From positions 1 through 64,000 of the IMG/VR virus record IMGVR_UViG_3300034200_001185: DNA of 64,000 nt; one strand, 5' to 3'. The translations under genes and the position numbers were made by a program. The notes beneath the pieces are model-generated. The model was not told the DNA's origin. It searched no databases and saw only the letters and a program-made list of their open reading frames with translations. The stretch is from a virus. Of the stretch, positions 41,825-49,756 are shown piece after piece. Each line of letters starts with the position of its first letter. Positions within the stretch are counted from its first letter, which is position 1.

Positions 41825-42838
41825 TTAGTCTTTATTACGGTTATATAAATACGCCCCAGCCCCCAAGCCTGCAGCACCAGTGCCACCTATAATATATTTA
41901 CCATAACGCTTTTTAGGCGCATCGGCAGTACTATGATTAGTGTTAGTAGGATGTGCTGAGTAATCTCCGGTCGCCTCTTGTATTACGGACTTAGCTTCGT
42001 TCTTAGCTTCGGTAGGTTGTACGGGTGCATCCACTTTCGCTTCTTGTATTACGGACTTAGCTTCGTTCTTAGCTTCGGTAGGTTGTACGGGTGTATCCGC
42101 TTTTGGGGCAGATCCTTTAATTCTAGCTTTCGCCTCTGCTAATGTTTCGCCTTCTCTTATATCGTATTTAGAACGTGCATTAGTAGTACCAGTAGTTATC
42201 GTTTTTTTGTGCGATGGGTCAAAGGGTTGTATTGGTATATCCGCTTTTGTGGTGGACCCTTTAATTCTAGCTTTCGCTTCTGCTAATGTTTCGCCTTCTC
42301 TTATATCGTATTTAGAACGTGCATTAGTAGTACCAGTAGTTATCGTTTTTTTGTGCGATGGGTCGAAGTTACTACCACCTACTTTACCGGAACCTGAACC
42401 GATTACGGGTGTGTGTGGCTTATTAAGTATCTCCATTCGCTTTAATCGTTCTTGTTCAGCAATATACCGGTCGCTTGCATTAAGCTCTGACACATGTTGC
42501 GCATTTCCTGTATAAGTATTATCCGCTATACTTCTAGGTTTTACATAACCAGTGGACTTACTCTCAACCGTTTCCATCAGAGATTTAGTTGTATTATGCA
42601 ACTTCATATTAATTTCGCCAGCTTGTCGCTTTAATATGGTTGCTTGTTCCAAACTCAACTTAGGATCGTTAGATTTAGCAAGCAATTTCTGCATTAGTTT
42701 TACGCCCTTGTTAATTGTCATATCACCGTGTCCCGGTATGTTGACTACTTTTTTACCAATGAATCCTGGTAGGGCCGTTTTAGTCATTTCAATGTTCGTA
42801 ATTGTTCTGTATAATCTAATTCTAGTATCTGTAAACAT
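41825..42838 (-). CDS. Tagged, tail-anchored protein with duplicated 48-aa module
   Basis: 337 residues. MTKTALPGFIG tag near residue 18, a helical domain, two 48-residue copies of a module containing SKYDIREGETLAEAKARIKG, two 22-residue TEAKNEAKSVIQEA repeats, and the C-terminal anchor (YGKYIIGGTGAAGLGAGAYL plus YNRNKD). The IREGETLAEA module also occurs in the protein at 35255-36526 on the other strand, showing module exchange. The start has only a weak SD. Confidence 0.75.
   Translation of the reverse strand: MFTDTRIRLYRTITNIEMTKTALPGFIGKKVVNIPGHGDMTINKGVKLMQKLLAKSNDPKLSLEQATILKRQAGEINMKLHNTTKSLMETVESKSTGYVKPRSIADNTYTGNAQHVSELNASDRYIAEQERLKRMEILNKPHTPVIGSGSGKVGGSNFDPSHKKTITTGTTNARSKYDIREGETLAEAKARIKGSTTKADIPIQPFDPSHKKTITTGTTNARSKYDIREGETLAEAKARIKGSAPKADTPVQPTEAKNEAKSVIQEAKVDAPVQPTEAKNEAKSVIQEATGDYSAHPTNTNHSTADAPKKRYGKYIIGGTGAAGLGAGAYLYNRNKD
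42080..42367 (-). repeat. 144-bp direct repeat, two copies
   Basis: Copies at 42224-42367 and 42080-42223 encode the 48-residue module of the surrounding protein. They are nearly identical over the first ~110 bp and more diverged at the end. Confidence 0.9.
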
Positions 42839-42973
42839 GTAGGTAATCTTTCGTTACGACTTAGCTATTTATATACGTAGTTATATCAATTCATTAGCTG
42901 ATTGTAAATAGTATGTAGATAAGTCGATTAATTATTGTTATGATAAAACAAACATAACACAACGGAGACAGAC

Positions 42974-43441
42974 ATGAGATCATATATTGTTAAACTAGCA
43001 GCGAGCACTAAGCTGGATAATGACGCTAAAAGTAAATTAAACACAGGCGAAGTCGTCAAAAGAGTAATCGGATATTCAGTAGGCGGTGTAGTCGGATCGG
43101 GGGTCGCTAGCGCTCTAAGTGGACACGGCTCTGGTAATAGTCGCTTACTAAAATCATTTGCAGGCGGAGTTGTAGGTACAGCTCTAGCAGACGCTTACAT
43201 GCGAGAAAAGCAAGATCCAATTACTACGCTTAAGAATTCGGCTCAAATAAGCGGAGCCGGGTTTGCAGGCGGTGTAACTGGTGCATTAGCAGGAATTGCA
43301 GCTGCAAACGTAGTCAGATCTAAAAACCCTAGTTACTACTCTACGATGAGTTACCCACTATACGGCGCTGCAATTGGACAGGGTATCGGCAAAGGGCTTG
43401 CGATTAAGAACATAATGCAAAAAGAGAAGTCGAGAAAGTAA
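42974..43441 (+). CDS. Tagged glycine-zipper membrane protein
   Basis: 155 residues. YIVKLAASTKLD tag, then three Gly-rich hydrophobic segments (VIGYSVGGVVGSGVASALSG; FAGGVVGTALADAY; AGFAGGVTGALAGIAAANVV) with basic flanks. Directly precedes the + strand metalloprotease, and the stop and start are 1 nt apart. Likely a partner or substrate of the protease in a membrane; inference. Confidence 0.7.
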   Translation: MRSYIVKLAASTKLDNDAKSKLNTGEVVKRVIGYSVGGVVGSGVASALSGHGSGNSRLLKSFAGGVVGTALADAYMREKQDPITTLKNSAQISGAGFAGGVTGALAGIAAANVVRSKNPSYYSTMSYPLYGAAIGQGIGKGLAIKNIMQKEKSRK

Positions 43442-43442
43442 T

Positions 43443-44657
43443 ATGTCCGACAAATCTCTAAACGAGCATAAGTCGAAGAGAGAGCGAGAGGTTAAGTCTG
43501 GTTTGTACGGCGGTATTGCCGGTGCATTACTTTCAAACGCAGCTTATACTTCTGGACAGCTAGCTCTTGGAAAGTCTCACTCAAATGCCGAAAAGAGATC
43601 GCAATCATTCGGATCTGACTACAATAAAGTAGTCGGCAGTATGAATCATGTTAAAGATATAGCAGGCGGAGCATCTGCAGGCGGACATAGCATTTACCGT
43701 ACTCCTACCGGTAAAAGCATTATTATTACGAGAGCACATGAACACGATGCTACCTTTCCATCTTTTAGTTCGAGAACTGCTGTTAATGATTCTTTAAGAG
43801 GCGCTCAGGTAAAAACTCTTCGAGGTTTTCCAATCGATAAGGGCGGAGATAAGGTTCCGGGATTAGCAGAGTTAGAAGATTACATCAAAAGTAATAAGCG
43901 CGATCAGATTAATGTACTTGCAACTAAGGGCAACCATTCTATTCTACTCCATGAACTCGGACATTCTGCCGGTACAAGGCACGGTACAGCATCTGGTGCG
44001 TTAGTACGCCTTGGTAATATTAATCCGCCATCTATGGCTACGAAAGGTGTTGCAGCAACAGGCGCAATGCTTACACACCGTAGAGCAGGCGAGAGTAAGG
44101 AAGATTACGAAAAGAGATCTAAGAAGAACGCGATTAAGTCCGGCTTACTTGGAAGCGCTATGTATATTCCAACACTCGCAGAAGAGGCACGCGCTACATT
44201 AAATGCAAATCGTCTTGGTAAGAAGCTAGGCGTTAAGGTAGATAATCGTAAGTTACTTCTTCCAGCATACGGTACATATGTAGCAGGCGCACTTGCACCG
44301 ACAGCTGTCGCCCTTGGCGCACACTACGGTAAAAGATTTGTAGAGCGAGAGATGGAAAAGAAGTCGAGTATGATTAGCTCAAAGGGCGATATACATATGG
44401 GAGCCGTAGGCACTCGTGCTAAGCTTCTTAAGGTACACGAAGGTCTTAAACGACTAATGGGCGCAAGTGTAGGTGGCGCAGTCGGTCTCGCTGCTACAGA
44501 TAATCCGATAGGTATGCTCGGCGGTATGGTAGTAGGTGGCGTACTTCAACACTACGCATCTACAAAAGGAAATATCACTAAAGCGACTAAAGAGATCGAA
44601 GAAGAAGAACGCGCTTTACTTAAACAAATGATCATGCGTAAAAAGAAGAATAAATAA
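43443..44657 (+). CDS. Membrane-associated HExxH zinc metalloprotease (+ strand copy)
   Basis: 404 residues. An N-terminal Gly-rich hydrophobic segment (LYGGIAGALLSNAAYTSGQL) precedes the zinc-binding HELGH (170-174, within HSILLHELGHSAGTRHG). A likely third ligand Glu lies in PTLAEEARATLNA (247/248). Two more hydrophobic stretches follow, then EKKSSM and a C-terminal Gly-rich helix and basic tail. It is paralogous to the - strand protein at 45306-46643 through the region from the HExxH to past the EE-x-RA motif. Substrate unknown. Confidence 0.75.
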   Translation: MSDKSLNEHKSKREREVKSGLYGGIAGALLSNAAYTSGQLALGKSHSNAEKRSQSFGSDYNKVVGSMNHVKDIAGGASAGGHSIYRTPTGKSIIITRAHEHDATFPSFSSRTAVNDSLRGAQVKTLRGFPIDKGGDKVPGLAELEDYIKSNKRDQINVLATKGNHSILLHELGHSAGTRHGTASGALVRLGNINPPSMATKGVAATGAMLTHRRAGESKEDYEKRSKKNAIKSGLLGSAMYIPTLAEEARATLNANRLGKKLGVKVDNRKLLLPAYGTYVAGALAPTAVALGAHYGKRFVEREMEKKSSMISSKGDIHMGAVGTRAKLLKVHEGLKRLMGASVGGAVGLAATDNPIGMLGGMVVGGVLQHYASTKGNITKATKEIEEEERALLKQMIMRKKKNK

Positions 44658-44689
44658 CACACGAATAGGATTAGGTATAAGATGTAATA

Positions 44690-44745
44690 TACGTATTCTT
44701 AAACGGAATAGGGGTAGGGCGGAGGTGTACGTATTCTTAAACGGA
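44690..44745 (+). repeat. 18-bp direct repeat flanking G-rich tract
   Basis: TACGTATTCTTAAACGGA at 44690-44707 and 44728-44745, with GGGGTAGGGCGGAGG between and GGGGGG after the second copy. Possible G-quadruplex-forming sequence. Confidence 0.8.
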
Positions 44746-44956
44746 AGGGGGGCATGCGTAGATAGACGGCATACTACGTATGTTCAAGATTATACCGAAT
44801 ATAAGCAAGACGTTTATGTATACGCAAATAAATCGTATACTTTTTATTTATTAAGCGTTACCACCGAAAGTTCAGACAATATCATTCGCTCTTGATAATT
44901 ACTTGACCGTGACCGTGTAGCGTAATCATGTACGTTATACGGATGTCGTTACACTA

Positions 44957-45002
44957 CGTGCTTGACTACGTTATTATAGCGTACTTGACTGCGTGTTTAT
45001 AG
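44957..45002 (+). repeat. Tandem 23-bp repeat
   Basis: Two adjacent 23-bp copies (44957-44979, 44980-45002) identical at 19 positions, each with CTTGACT and ending TTATAG. A third, looser TTGACC copy lies near 44901. Iteron-like. Confidence 0.7.
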
Positions 45003-45078
45003 ATGTAGTGTAAACCGTATTCATAAATCCACGTAATACAACGCTCAGGTTATCATTTACTTTTAGTACATACGAGCT

Positions 45079-45146
45079 GGCCATACGCGAAATCACACGC
45101 TCACACTTATACTCTCCCCCTTCGCTTAACAGTAACGCGTATGGCC
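45079..45146. repeat. 11-bp perfect inverted repeat
   Basis: GGCCATACGCG (45079-45089) and CGCGTATGGCC (45136-45146) enclose a 46-nt pyrimidine-rich loop. Could form a cruciform or RNA stem. Confidence 0.75.
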
Positions 45147-45288
45147 GGGTCGGGTATATCTTTACGGTTAAGACGTAGGGGCTAGGGGGATTAGCGTCAG
45201 TACAGTGTACGGTTTATCGCCGGTCGAGTTGCCCAACCCATACGTTGAACGCATACCCCCGCTTAATTTTTTTTAGGGTATAAAATCA

Positions 45289-45304
45289 AACGAACATGTT
45301 CGTT
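45289..45304 (-). terminator. 16-bp palindrome after - strand protease
   Basis: AACGAACATGTTCGTT is a perfect palindrome immediately past the stop codon of the - strand protease. On that strand it is followed by TGATTTTA. It could end transcription or bind a dimeric protein. Confidence 0.5.
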
Positions 45305-45305
45305 G

Positions 45306-46643
45306 TTACTTCTTACTCTTCTTAGCGTGTTCTAGTTGTTCGTTATAATATTCTTTCATACTCTTTTTACGTAGTACGTATGGTAACGATCCTACACCAA
45401 GAGACGCAATAGCAAGGTCTCGCTTAATTTTTTTACCTATGGGAGTATTATTTTGCATATGATCCTTCATAGTAGCCGTAGAAACTCCATGTCTCTTCGC
45501 TATAAAGAATAACGATGGGAACAGCGCACCACTCACTAACGTACCGGATCTTACTAGATCGTTTGCTTCCCTTTTAGCTGTTTCGGTGCCCGCAATAATT
45601 TGTTCGTCGGATAAGCTCGATTTCTTTTCTAGTTTAGCCTTGTTTTGCTCTTCTTTTAACTTATTACGTCTCCAAAGTTTCATAGCAGCGTATGTACCAG
45701 CACCGTAAGCTATAGGTCTACCTGCCGTACTTTTCCAATAACTAGCATACGACGCCTTGAGCGGATTAGTGTTTATTTTAATTCCTAACGCTTTAGCTCT
45801 ACGTATAGCGCCTAAGTTAGCTCTACCTTCTTCGATAACTTGACCTGGAGCGCTTAAAGCAGTAGCACCTAACGTAGCAAGTCCTATATTTTTACCCATA
45901 CGCTTTTGGTAGTCCTTTTCGCTCTCGTCATTACGCTTTTTAGCGGTTGCTAAGAATGCAGCACCTGGTGCCATAGCAACAATATTACCTATCGTACCTG
46001 GAGTACTCGGTAAATGATAATTAGAAATAAATTTTGACGATATGCCACTTCTAGAAGCGTGCGTCATCTCGTGTAACATAGTACCGGCTTCACCAGTATG
46101 ATGTATAGATCCGCTAAAGTTCTTATCGTTGTATAACTCTTTGAGGCGTTTACTAACATCCTCCTTTTTAAGCTTAGCAATCAACTGATCTCGTTGTTGT
46201 CTGATTTCAGGTAATTCGTCTCTATATACTGAACTCTCGGCTATTCGGAACTTTGTATTTGCCAACTGTTCTGGAGTAAGATTCTTGTAATCCAAGTCAA
46301 TTTTAGTATTGGCTAATTCGTGCATTTTATATTCATCGCCACGTTGATTCGTATGAATGCTTAATACCTTCTTACCGTTTTCAGGATCTGTAAGTATATG
46401 AATACCGTCGTCTAATTTTTCAGCCTTATACGCGTCATGTATTTTTTTAATCTCGCTAGGATTTCTATTAAATTTAGCCGTAGGACTATTACGGTTAATA
46501 TAATTAGATGCAGGGTCGAGGACTAGTTTCTTACCTGCAAGCACACCAGCTCCGGCTATACCAGCGATTTCTGCGTTTTCTTTTGCGTACTGTTTAAGCT
46601 TCTTGTGCTTATCTTCTTCCTTTTGTTTCTTGTCGTTTGACAT
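45306..46643 (-). CDS. Membrane-associated HExxH zinc metalloprotease (- strand copy)
   Basis: 445 residues. A charged N-terminus leads to a Gly-rich hydrophobic segment (IAGIAGAGVLAGKKL). HEMTH (191-195, GTMLHEMTHASRSG) binds zinc, with a probable Glu ligand in QVIEEGRANLGA (271/272). Hydrophobic stretches, LEKKSSL and a helical C-terminus with a basic tail follow. Homologous to the + strand protein at 43443-44657 from about the HExxH onward (SEKDYQKR versus SKEDYEKR; GIKINTNPLKASYASY versus GVKVDNRKLLLPAYGTY). SD AGGAG. Confidence 0.75.
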   Translation of the reverse strand: MSNDKKQKEEDKHKKLKQYAKENAEIAGIAGAGVLAGKKLVLDPASNYINRNSPTAKFNRNPSEIKKIHDAYKAEKLDDGIHILTDPENGKKVLSIHTNQRGDEYKMHELANTKIDLDYKNLTPEQLANTKFRIAESSVYRDELPEIRQQRDQLIAKLKKEDVSKRLKELYNDKNFSGSIHHTGEAGTMLHEMTHASRSGISSKFISNYHLPSTPGTIGNIVAMAPGAAFLATAKKRNDESEKDYQKRMGKNIGLATLGATALSAPGQVIEEGRANLGAIRRAKALGIKINTNPLKASYASYWKSTAGRPIAYGAGTYAAMKLWRRNKLKEEQNKAKLEKKSSLSDEQIIAGTETAKREANDLVRSGTLVSGALFPSLFFIAKRHGVSTATMKDHMQNNTPIGKKIKRDLAIASLGVGSLPYVLRKKSMKEYYNEQLEHAKKSKK

Positions 46644-46758
46644 TTCGCACTCCTATTCGTTAAGTTTCATAATTAATACTATAATAAAAGCTAATAAAAA
46701 ACATCATTACACTACGATTATTTTTTACACTCACGTAAGACGCAAGTTAGTCTCTCGC

Positions 46759-47169
46759 TTATTCAAGTAAAGATACGATGTCAGCCTTAATTTCGATCAT
46801 ATCAAGTATTTGTTGTACGCGAGTTGAGTACTCAAGGTAATCCGCTGAGAGAGGCGCGGTATCTCTCGATAGCATACATCTAGCGAGTTCACTTACCGGA
46901 ATGATCTGAATAAGCAGATCGAATTGGTGCAATGTAATGATACCGACAAGCTCTTTGCGAACATACATATATGCAATGTCATTCGCAGTAAACAAGTCAG
47001 TGACACTAAAGGCACGATTTAAAGGCGCACACTTAAGAAGTTCATCAACGCTCTTAAATCCCAAAAGTTGCTTTACGAACAACTCGTGGTAGATTGGAAC
47101 ACCTAAATCGTTACAACGATTTGTAACATCGCGCTCTTGAACGAGTACATCAAGTAGATTAAAGATCAT
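46759..47169 (-). CDS. Hypothetical early protein, 136 aa
   Basis: Starts at MIFNLLDVLVQERD (ATG 47169), overlapping the upstream gene end by 11 nt. Helical, no motifs. Last gene of a three-gene early unit. Confidence 0.65.
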   Translation of the reverse strand: MIFNLLDVLVQERDVTNRCNDLGVPIYHELFVKQLLGFKSVDELLKCAPLNRAFSVTDLFTANDIAYMYVRKELVGIITLHQFDLLIQIIPVSELARCMLSRDTAPLSADYLEYSTRVQQILDMIEIKADIVSLLE

Positions 47170-47395
47170 CGTTACCACCTTGCTTCTCTGCCATTCTACG
47201 AGCAAAGATTAGATCGCATAATGGTGTGCGCTTGGTTTCTACTACGCCAGAAACGCTTGTTTCAAATCTTCGTGACATGTACACAAAGAATTCGTTTAAG
47301 TCTACTTGTACCTCTAAGAAGTACGGACTTGTGCAGTTGCATACTTCGTATTGCTTGCATACGAGGCATACCTTAGTTTTAATTGTTCCGTTCAT
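47159..47395 (-). CDS. Small cysteine-rich early protein
   Basis: 78 residues with CLVCKQYEVCNC near the N-terminus, a probable zinc site, then a short beta/alpha region. Overlaps both neighbours. Function unknown. Confidence 0.65.
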   Translation of the reverse strand: MNGTIKTKVCLVCKQYEVCNCTSPYFLEVQVDLNEFFVYMSRRFETSVSGVVETKRTPLCDLIFARRMAEKQGGNDDL

Positions 47396-47648
47396 AACGA
47401 TTCTCCCTTCGATTGTGATTGAGCGTATTCGCTCTTACGTGGTTAATTGCATCCTCGCGTACATCTCTCGCTAAGTTAACAGCATTGTTTGTAACGCGAA
47501 TGAATTGGTCTGCTACGTCAAGTGCATCAAGTGCACGTGTTTTAACCCAGCGCCCAAACCGTTCATTGTCTAGGCTCTCGATTGCAGTACGTACATCATT
47601 TACCGCATTCTTTCCGCCCATAACACTTAGTAATAATTTACGAAGCAT
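47379..47648 (-). CDS. Small basic early protein
   Basis: 89 residues from MLRKLLLSVMGGKNAV (SD AAAGGAAAG). Helical, with an Arg/Asn-rich C-terminus (NHNRRENRYERNN). Its last codons overlap the next gene, and they also encode the conserved leader hairpin of that gene (47422-47435). Confidence 0.6.
   Translation of the reverse strand: MLRKLLLSVMGGKNAVNDVRTAIESLDNERFGRWVKTRALDALDVADQFIRVTNNAVNLARDVREDAINHVRANTLNHNRRENRYERNN
47422..47435 (-). promoter_or_regulatory. Early-gene leader hairpin inside coding sequence
   Basis: On the - strand GAGCGAATACGCTC, stem GAGCG/CGCTC with an AATA loop, 27 nt ahead of the Cys-rich protein start and within the preceding gene. Confidence 0.5.
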
Positions 47649-47726
47649 TCTTACTTTCCTTTTTAAGCACATAGTAGTTTTATCGAATTCGACGTGGAAA
47701 CATGGCGTGCTTTGGTATCCGTGTTC

Positions 47727-47741
47727 CATATAGTTATCACG
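47727..47741 (-). promoter_or_regulatory. Early-type promoter (GTGATAA motif)
   Basis: On the - strand CGTGATAACTATATG, about 80 nt before the 89-aa gene. Confidence 0.5.
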
Positions 47742-47782
47742 GTTTCGTCTATATAATTGCACGTTTTACTATCATCAAAAAC

Positions 47783-47818
47783 GGGCTAAGAAAAACGTTC
47801 TGGTCTTCGTTCTTCACC
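47783..47818 (-). terminator. Repeated GGGCTAAGAAAAACG hairpin
   Basis: Same sequence family as the other inter-gene hairpins, with loop TTCTGGTCTT and right arm CGTTCTTC. Lies after the 206-aa gene and before the next promoter, preceded on + by ACTATCATCAAAAA. Confidence 0.5.
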
Positions 47819-47839
47819 CCCCATCACCCACCAGTTTTA

Positions 47840-48460
47840 TTACCAGATGTTGATTGGTGCCTCCAAGTACTCGTTCCCGTTCAACACAAATGTCAATCGA
47901 AAGATTTGAGAGCGGAGGTTGTCAGCCTTCCACTTGTCCACTGACTGTAGCTTGTGCGCTAGGTAACGACCCGCTTTAACCACCCCCCCAACGGTTTCCA
48001 CGATCTTGCAGTCGATGTTGTGTTCGAGTGCTAATCCGAAGATGATCTCGTATAAAGTTTCTGCCTCTTGGACGACAGCACGTTCTTCCAACCATCTTTC
48101 CCACTTACTGTTGTCCACCGCACTGCCTTCACCGCCTTCACCTTCACCACCATCAACCGCACCACCTTCACCACCCTTACCGCCGCGTGCAATTTCGTTT
48201 AATCTCATTGCTGCCCCCACCATGATCCCAACCTCCTGATCCATGTCAATACCCTTAGCCAATTTCTTGGCCATAGCAACGACATCTAGGGTCAACTCAT
48301 AGCCCTTAACCATACACTGACCGTTCGCATCCATTGCAGCTTTAACGAGGGACAATACCTCTTCGCGATTTTCTTCGAGATTGGATAATTGTGTGGATGC
48401 TACCTTGACGCTTTTTACCACTGCCTTAGCTGTGGAGGTAATGAATGAACGAATACTCAT
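47840..48460 (-). CDS. Early helical protein with VKVAS site
   Basis: 206 residues. Near the N-terminus VKSVKVASTQLSN contains the K-x-A-S motif. A Gly/Glu-rich low-complexity linker (about residues 92-115) splits two helical regions. SD GGAG. Uses the shared ~90-nt early leader. If the motif is a packaging tag, this would be cargo; otherwise unknown. Confidence 0.65.
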   Translation of the reverse strand: MSIRSFITSTAKAVVKSVKVASTQLSNLEENREEVLSLVKAAMDANGQCMVKGYELTLDVVAMAKKLAKGIDMDQEVGIMVGAAMRLNEIARGGKGGEGGAVDGGEGEGGEGSAVDNSKWERWLEERAVVQEAETLYEIIFGLALEHNIDCKIVETVGGVVKAGRYLAHKLQSVDKWKADNLRSQIFRLTFVLNGNEYLEAPINIW

Positions 48461-48474
48461 CGTCTATTCTCCAT

Positions 48475-48567
48475 GCACCTATTGTGTTGTAGTCTTAGTA
48501 CAATGCGTACCTGTTACCACCGAAGTCAAGGCGTGCTTTTGTTCCTTTTCTTCTATATACTTATCAC
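48475..48567 (-). promoter_or_regulatory. Shared ~90-nt early promoter-leader, copy 1
   Basis: On the - strand GTGATAAGTATATAG, then GAAAAGGAAC, AAGCACGCCTTGACTTCGGT and GTACGCATTGTAC. Nearly the same as the leaders at 53428-53520 and 57645-57742. Confidence 0.6.
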
Positions 48568-48609
48568 GCAATTTTACGCATTTTTGCACGTTTTACTATC
48601 ATCCAAAAA

Positions 48610-48647
48610 GGGCTAAGAAAAACGTTCTGGTCTTCGTTCTTCTTAGC
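48610..48647 (-). terminator. Repeated hairpin, near-perfect copy
   Basis: GGGCTAAGAAAAACG, loop TTCTGGTCTT, right arm CGTTCTTCTTAGC: a 13-bp stem with one mismatch, just past the 3' end of the - strand membrane gene. Confidence 0.6.
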
Positions 48648-48654
48648 GTATCGC

Positions 48655-48969
48655 CTACGCCCCCATCATAGATTCCCTACGTCTCTTTTCAAAGAAATAG
48701 GGTCCAACGAGAATTGCATTCGCGCCTGCAAAAATCACGAATGCTTCTGGTAGCAACATTAAGATAAATGTTGCTACACAGAAGGTACATGCTGCTTGAG
48801 CGACACCCTTCTTATCCGACCCAAACCAAAAGCTGATAAAGTGGATGCAAACGTTTGCGCTAAGCGCAAACTTGTAATTAATCATGTCCATAATCTGACA
48901 GACAGTCCACAAGTAAATCAAGCCAATAGCCAACCCGATAATCCCCTTTACAAGCTTATTACGACTCAT
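48655..48969 (-). CDS. Small membrane protein, three to four helices
   Basis: 104 residues from MSRNKLVKGIIGL (GGGG 7 nt before ATG). Hydrophobic segments: IIGLAIGLIYLWTVCQIM, ALSANVCIHFISFWFG, AACTFCVATFILMLLP and AFVIFAGANAILVGPYFF, with a basic C-terminus (EKRRRES). Holin-like size, but no specific evidence for lysis. Confidence 0.65.
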   Translation of the reverse strand: MSRNKLVKGIIGLAIGLIYLWTVCQIMDMINYKFALSANVCIHFISFWFGSDKKGVAQAACTFCVATFILMLLPEAFVIFAGANAILVGPYFFEKRRRESMMGA

Positions 48970-49052
48970 AACATTCCCCAAAACACTTATGTAGTCTGTC
49001 GTCAGAAGGTGCGACATTAAACTACCAAAGCTAGGTGTGTTCTTACCTTTCT

Positions 49053-49068
49053 TCTATATTCTTATCAC
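49053..49068 (-). promoter_or_regulatory. Early-type promoter (GTGATAA motif)
   Basis: On the - strand AGTGATAAGAATATAG, about 85 nt upstream of the membrane protein start. Confidence 0.45.
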
Positions 49069-49110
49069 TATATTTATACGCCTTTTGCATTTACTATCAT
49101 CGCGTAATTT

Positions 49111-49147
49111 AAGCTAAGAAAAACGCCTGACAACCGTTTTTCCAACC
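49111..49147 (-). terminator. Repeated AAGCTAAGAAAAACG hairpin, diverged loop
   Basis: Stem AAAAACG/CGTTTTT with loop CCTGACAAC. Follows the Nudix gene on the - strand. Confidence 0.5.
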
Positions 49148-49178
49148 GTATTACTGTCTCGCGACATGATACGATTTA

Positions 49179-49745
49179 TTAGCTCTTTTGGTGGTGCGCT
49201 TTAAACTTACGTAATGCTTGCAACTTCATCTTATCGAACTTAGCGTATTCGTTATCCTTAGCTTTCGATGTATGTTCTAGGTCTCGAATGAGATCATCCA
49301 CATGTACGAATTCTGCACCTTCGAGTTGATCGCCTTCCTTACCAAGTAGGGATTTATCTCGCTGTCCCAAAGGAGCTGCCATAAAGTGCGATACTTCTCC
49401 GTGGAAGTCTCTTCCCTTTGCTAACGCTTGTTGGCGAAATGACTTATTCCAATTTACCTTCTTACTATACCCGAAGTGGTATGGATCGGAAGATGTTGAA
49501 TAGCCTGCCTCTTCGAGTAACTCTTTTCGAGTTGCTTCTGGTAAGCTCTCGCCTTGTTCCACGCCACCGCCTGGAAACTTATAGTTTGGATACTGACGCA
49601 AACCGCTACCAGATCCCTGACTTCTACTCGCTAAAATGCGCATGTCAGGTGTGTACAATAATGCTTGTACCTTAGGTCTGTATCGCTTTTCTTCCGCAAT
49701 CTTTTCAAGCTCGTCAACGAACGATTCAATTACTTTATTCTTCAT
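49179..49745 (-). CDS. Tagged Nudix hydrolase
   Basis: 188 residues. The N-terminal tag ESFVDELEKIAEEK is followed by a Nudix fold. The Nudix box fits G60-x5-E66-x7-K-E75-L-x-E-E79-x-G81 (GGGVEQGESLP then ATRKELLEEAGY), with Lys for the usual Arg. Nudix enzymes cleave nucleoside-diphosphate-linked substrates such as oxidised dNTPs, NAD or capped RNA ends; the substrate is not determined. The tag, shared with the VOC-GNAT fusion and the 75-aa core peptide, suggests packaging into the head. Confidence 0.85.
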   Translation of the reverse strand: MKNKVIESFVDELEKIAEEKRYRPKVQALLYTPDMRILASRSQGSGSGLRQYPNYKFPGGGVEQGESLPEATRKELLEEAGYSTSSDPYHFGYSKKVNWNKSFRQQALAKGRDFHGEVSHFMAAPLGQRDKSLLGKEGDQLEGAEFVHVDDLIRDLEHTSKAKDNEYAKFDKMKLQALRKFKAHHQKS

Positions 49746-49756
49746 AAGTTTAATCC

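Larger units (their letters stand above)
44658..45305. other. 648-bp non-coding region between convergent protease genes
   Basis: No plausible gene. It holds an 18-bp direct repeat (44690-44707, 44728-44745) around G-rich runs, two 23-bp tandem repeats with TTGACT (44957-45002), an 11-bp perfect inverted repeat (45079-45089 with 45136-45146), further G-runs near 45176-45200 and a terminal palindrome (45289-45304). It also has ACCACCGAA near 44868, as in the early leaders. A replication origin or a structured RNA would both fit. Confidence 0.55.

Noticed and set aside
47402-47733. + strand 104-residue frame across 47.4-47.7 kb
   Set aside because: It is antisense to two early genes and to their leader hairpin; no SD.
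48006-48239. Ser/Pro-rich + strand frame
   Set aside because: Antisense of the Gly/Glu low-complexity linker of the 206-aa protein.
48655-48969. Holin
   Set aside because: Size and helices fit, but nothing links it to lysis; no endolysin neighbours it.
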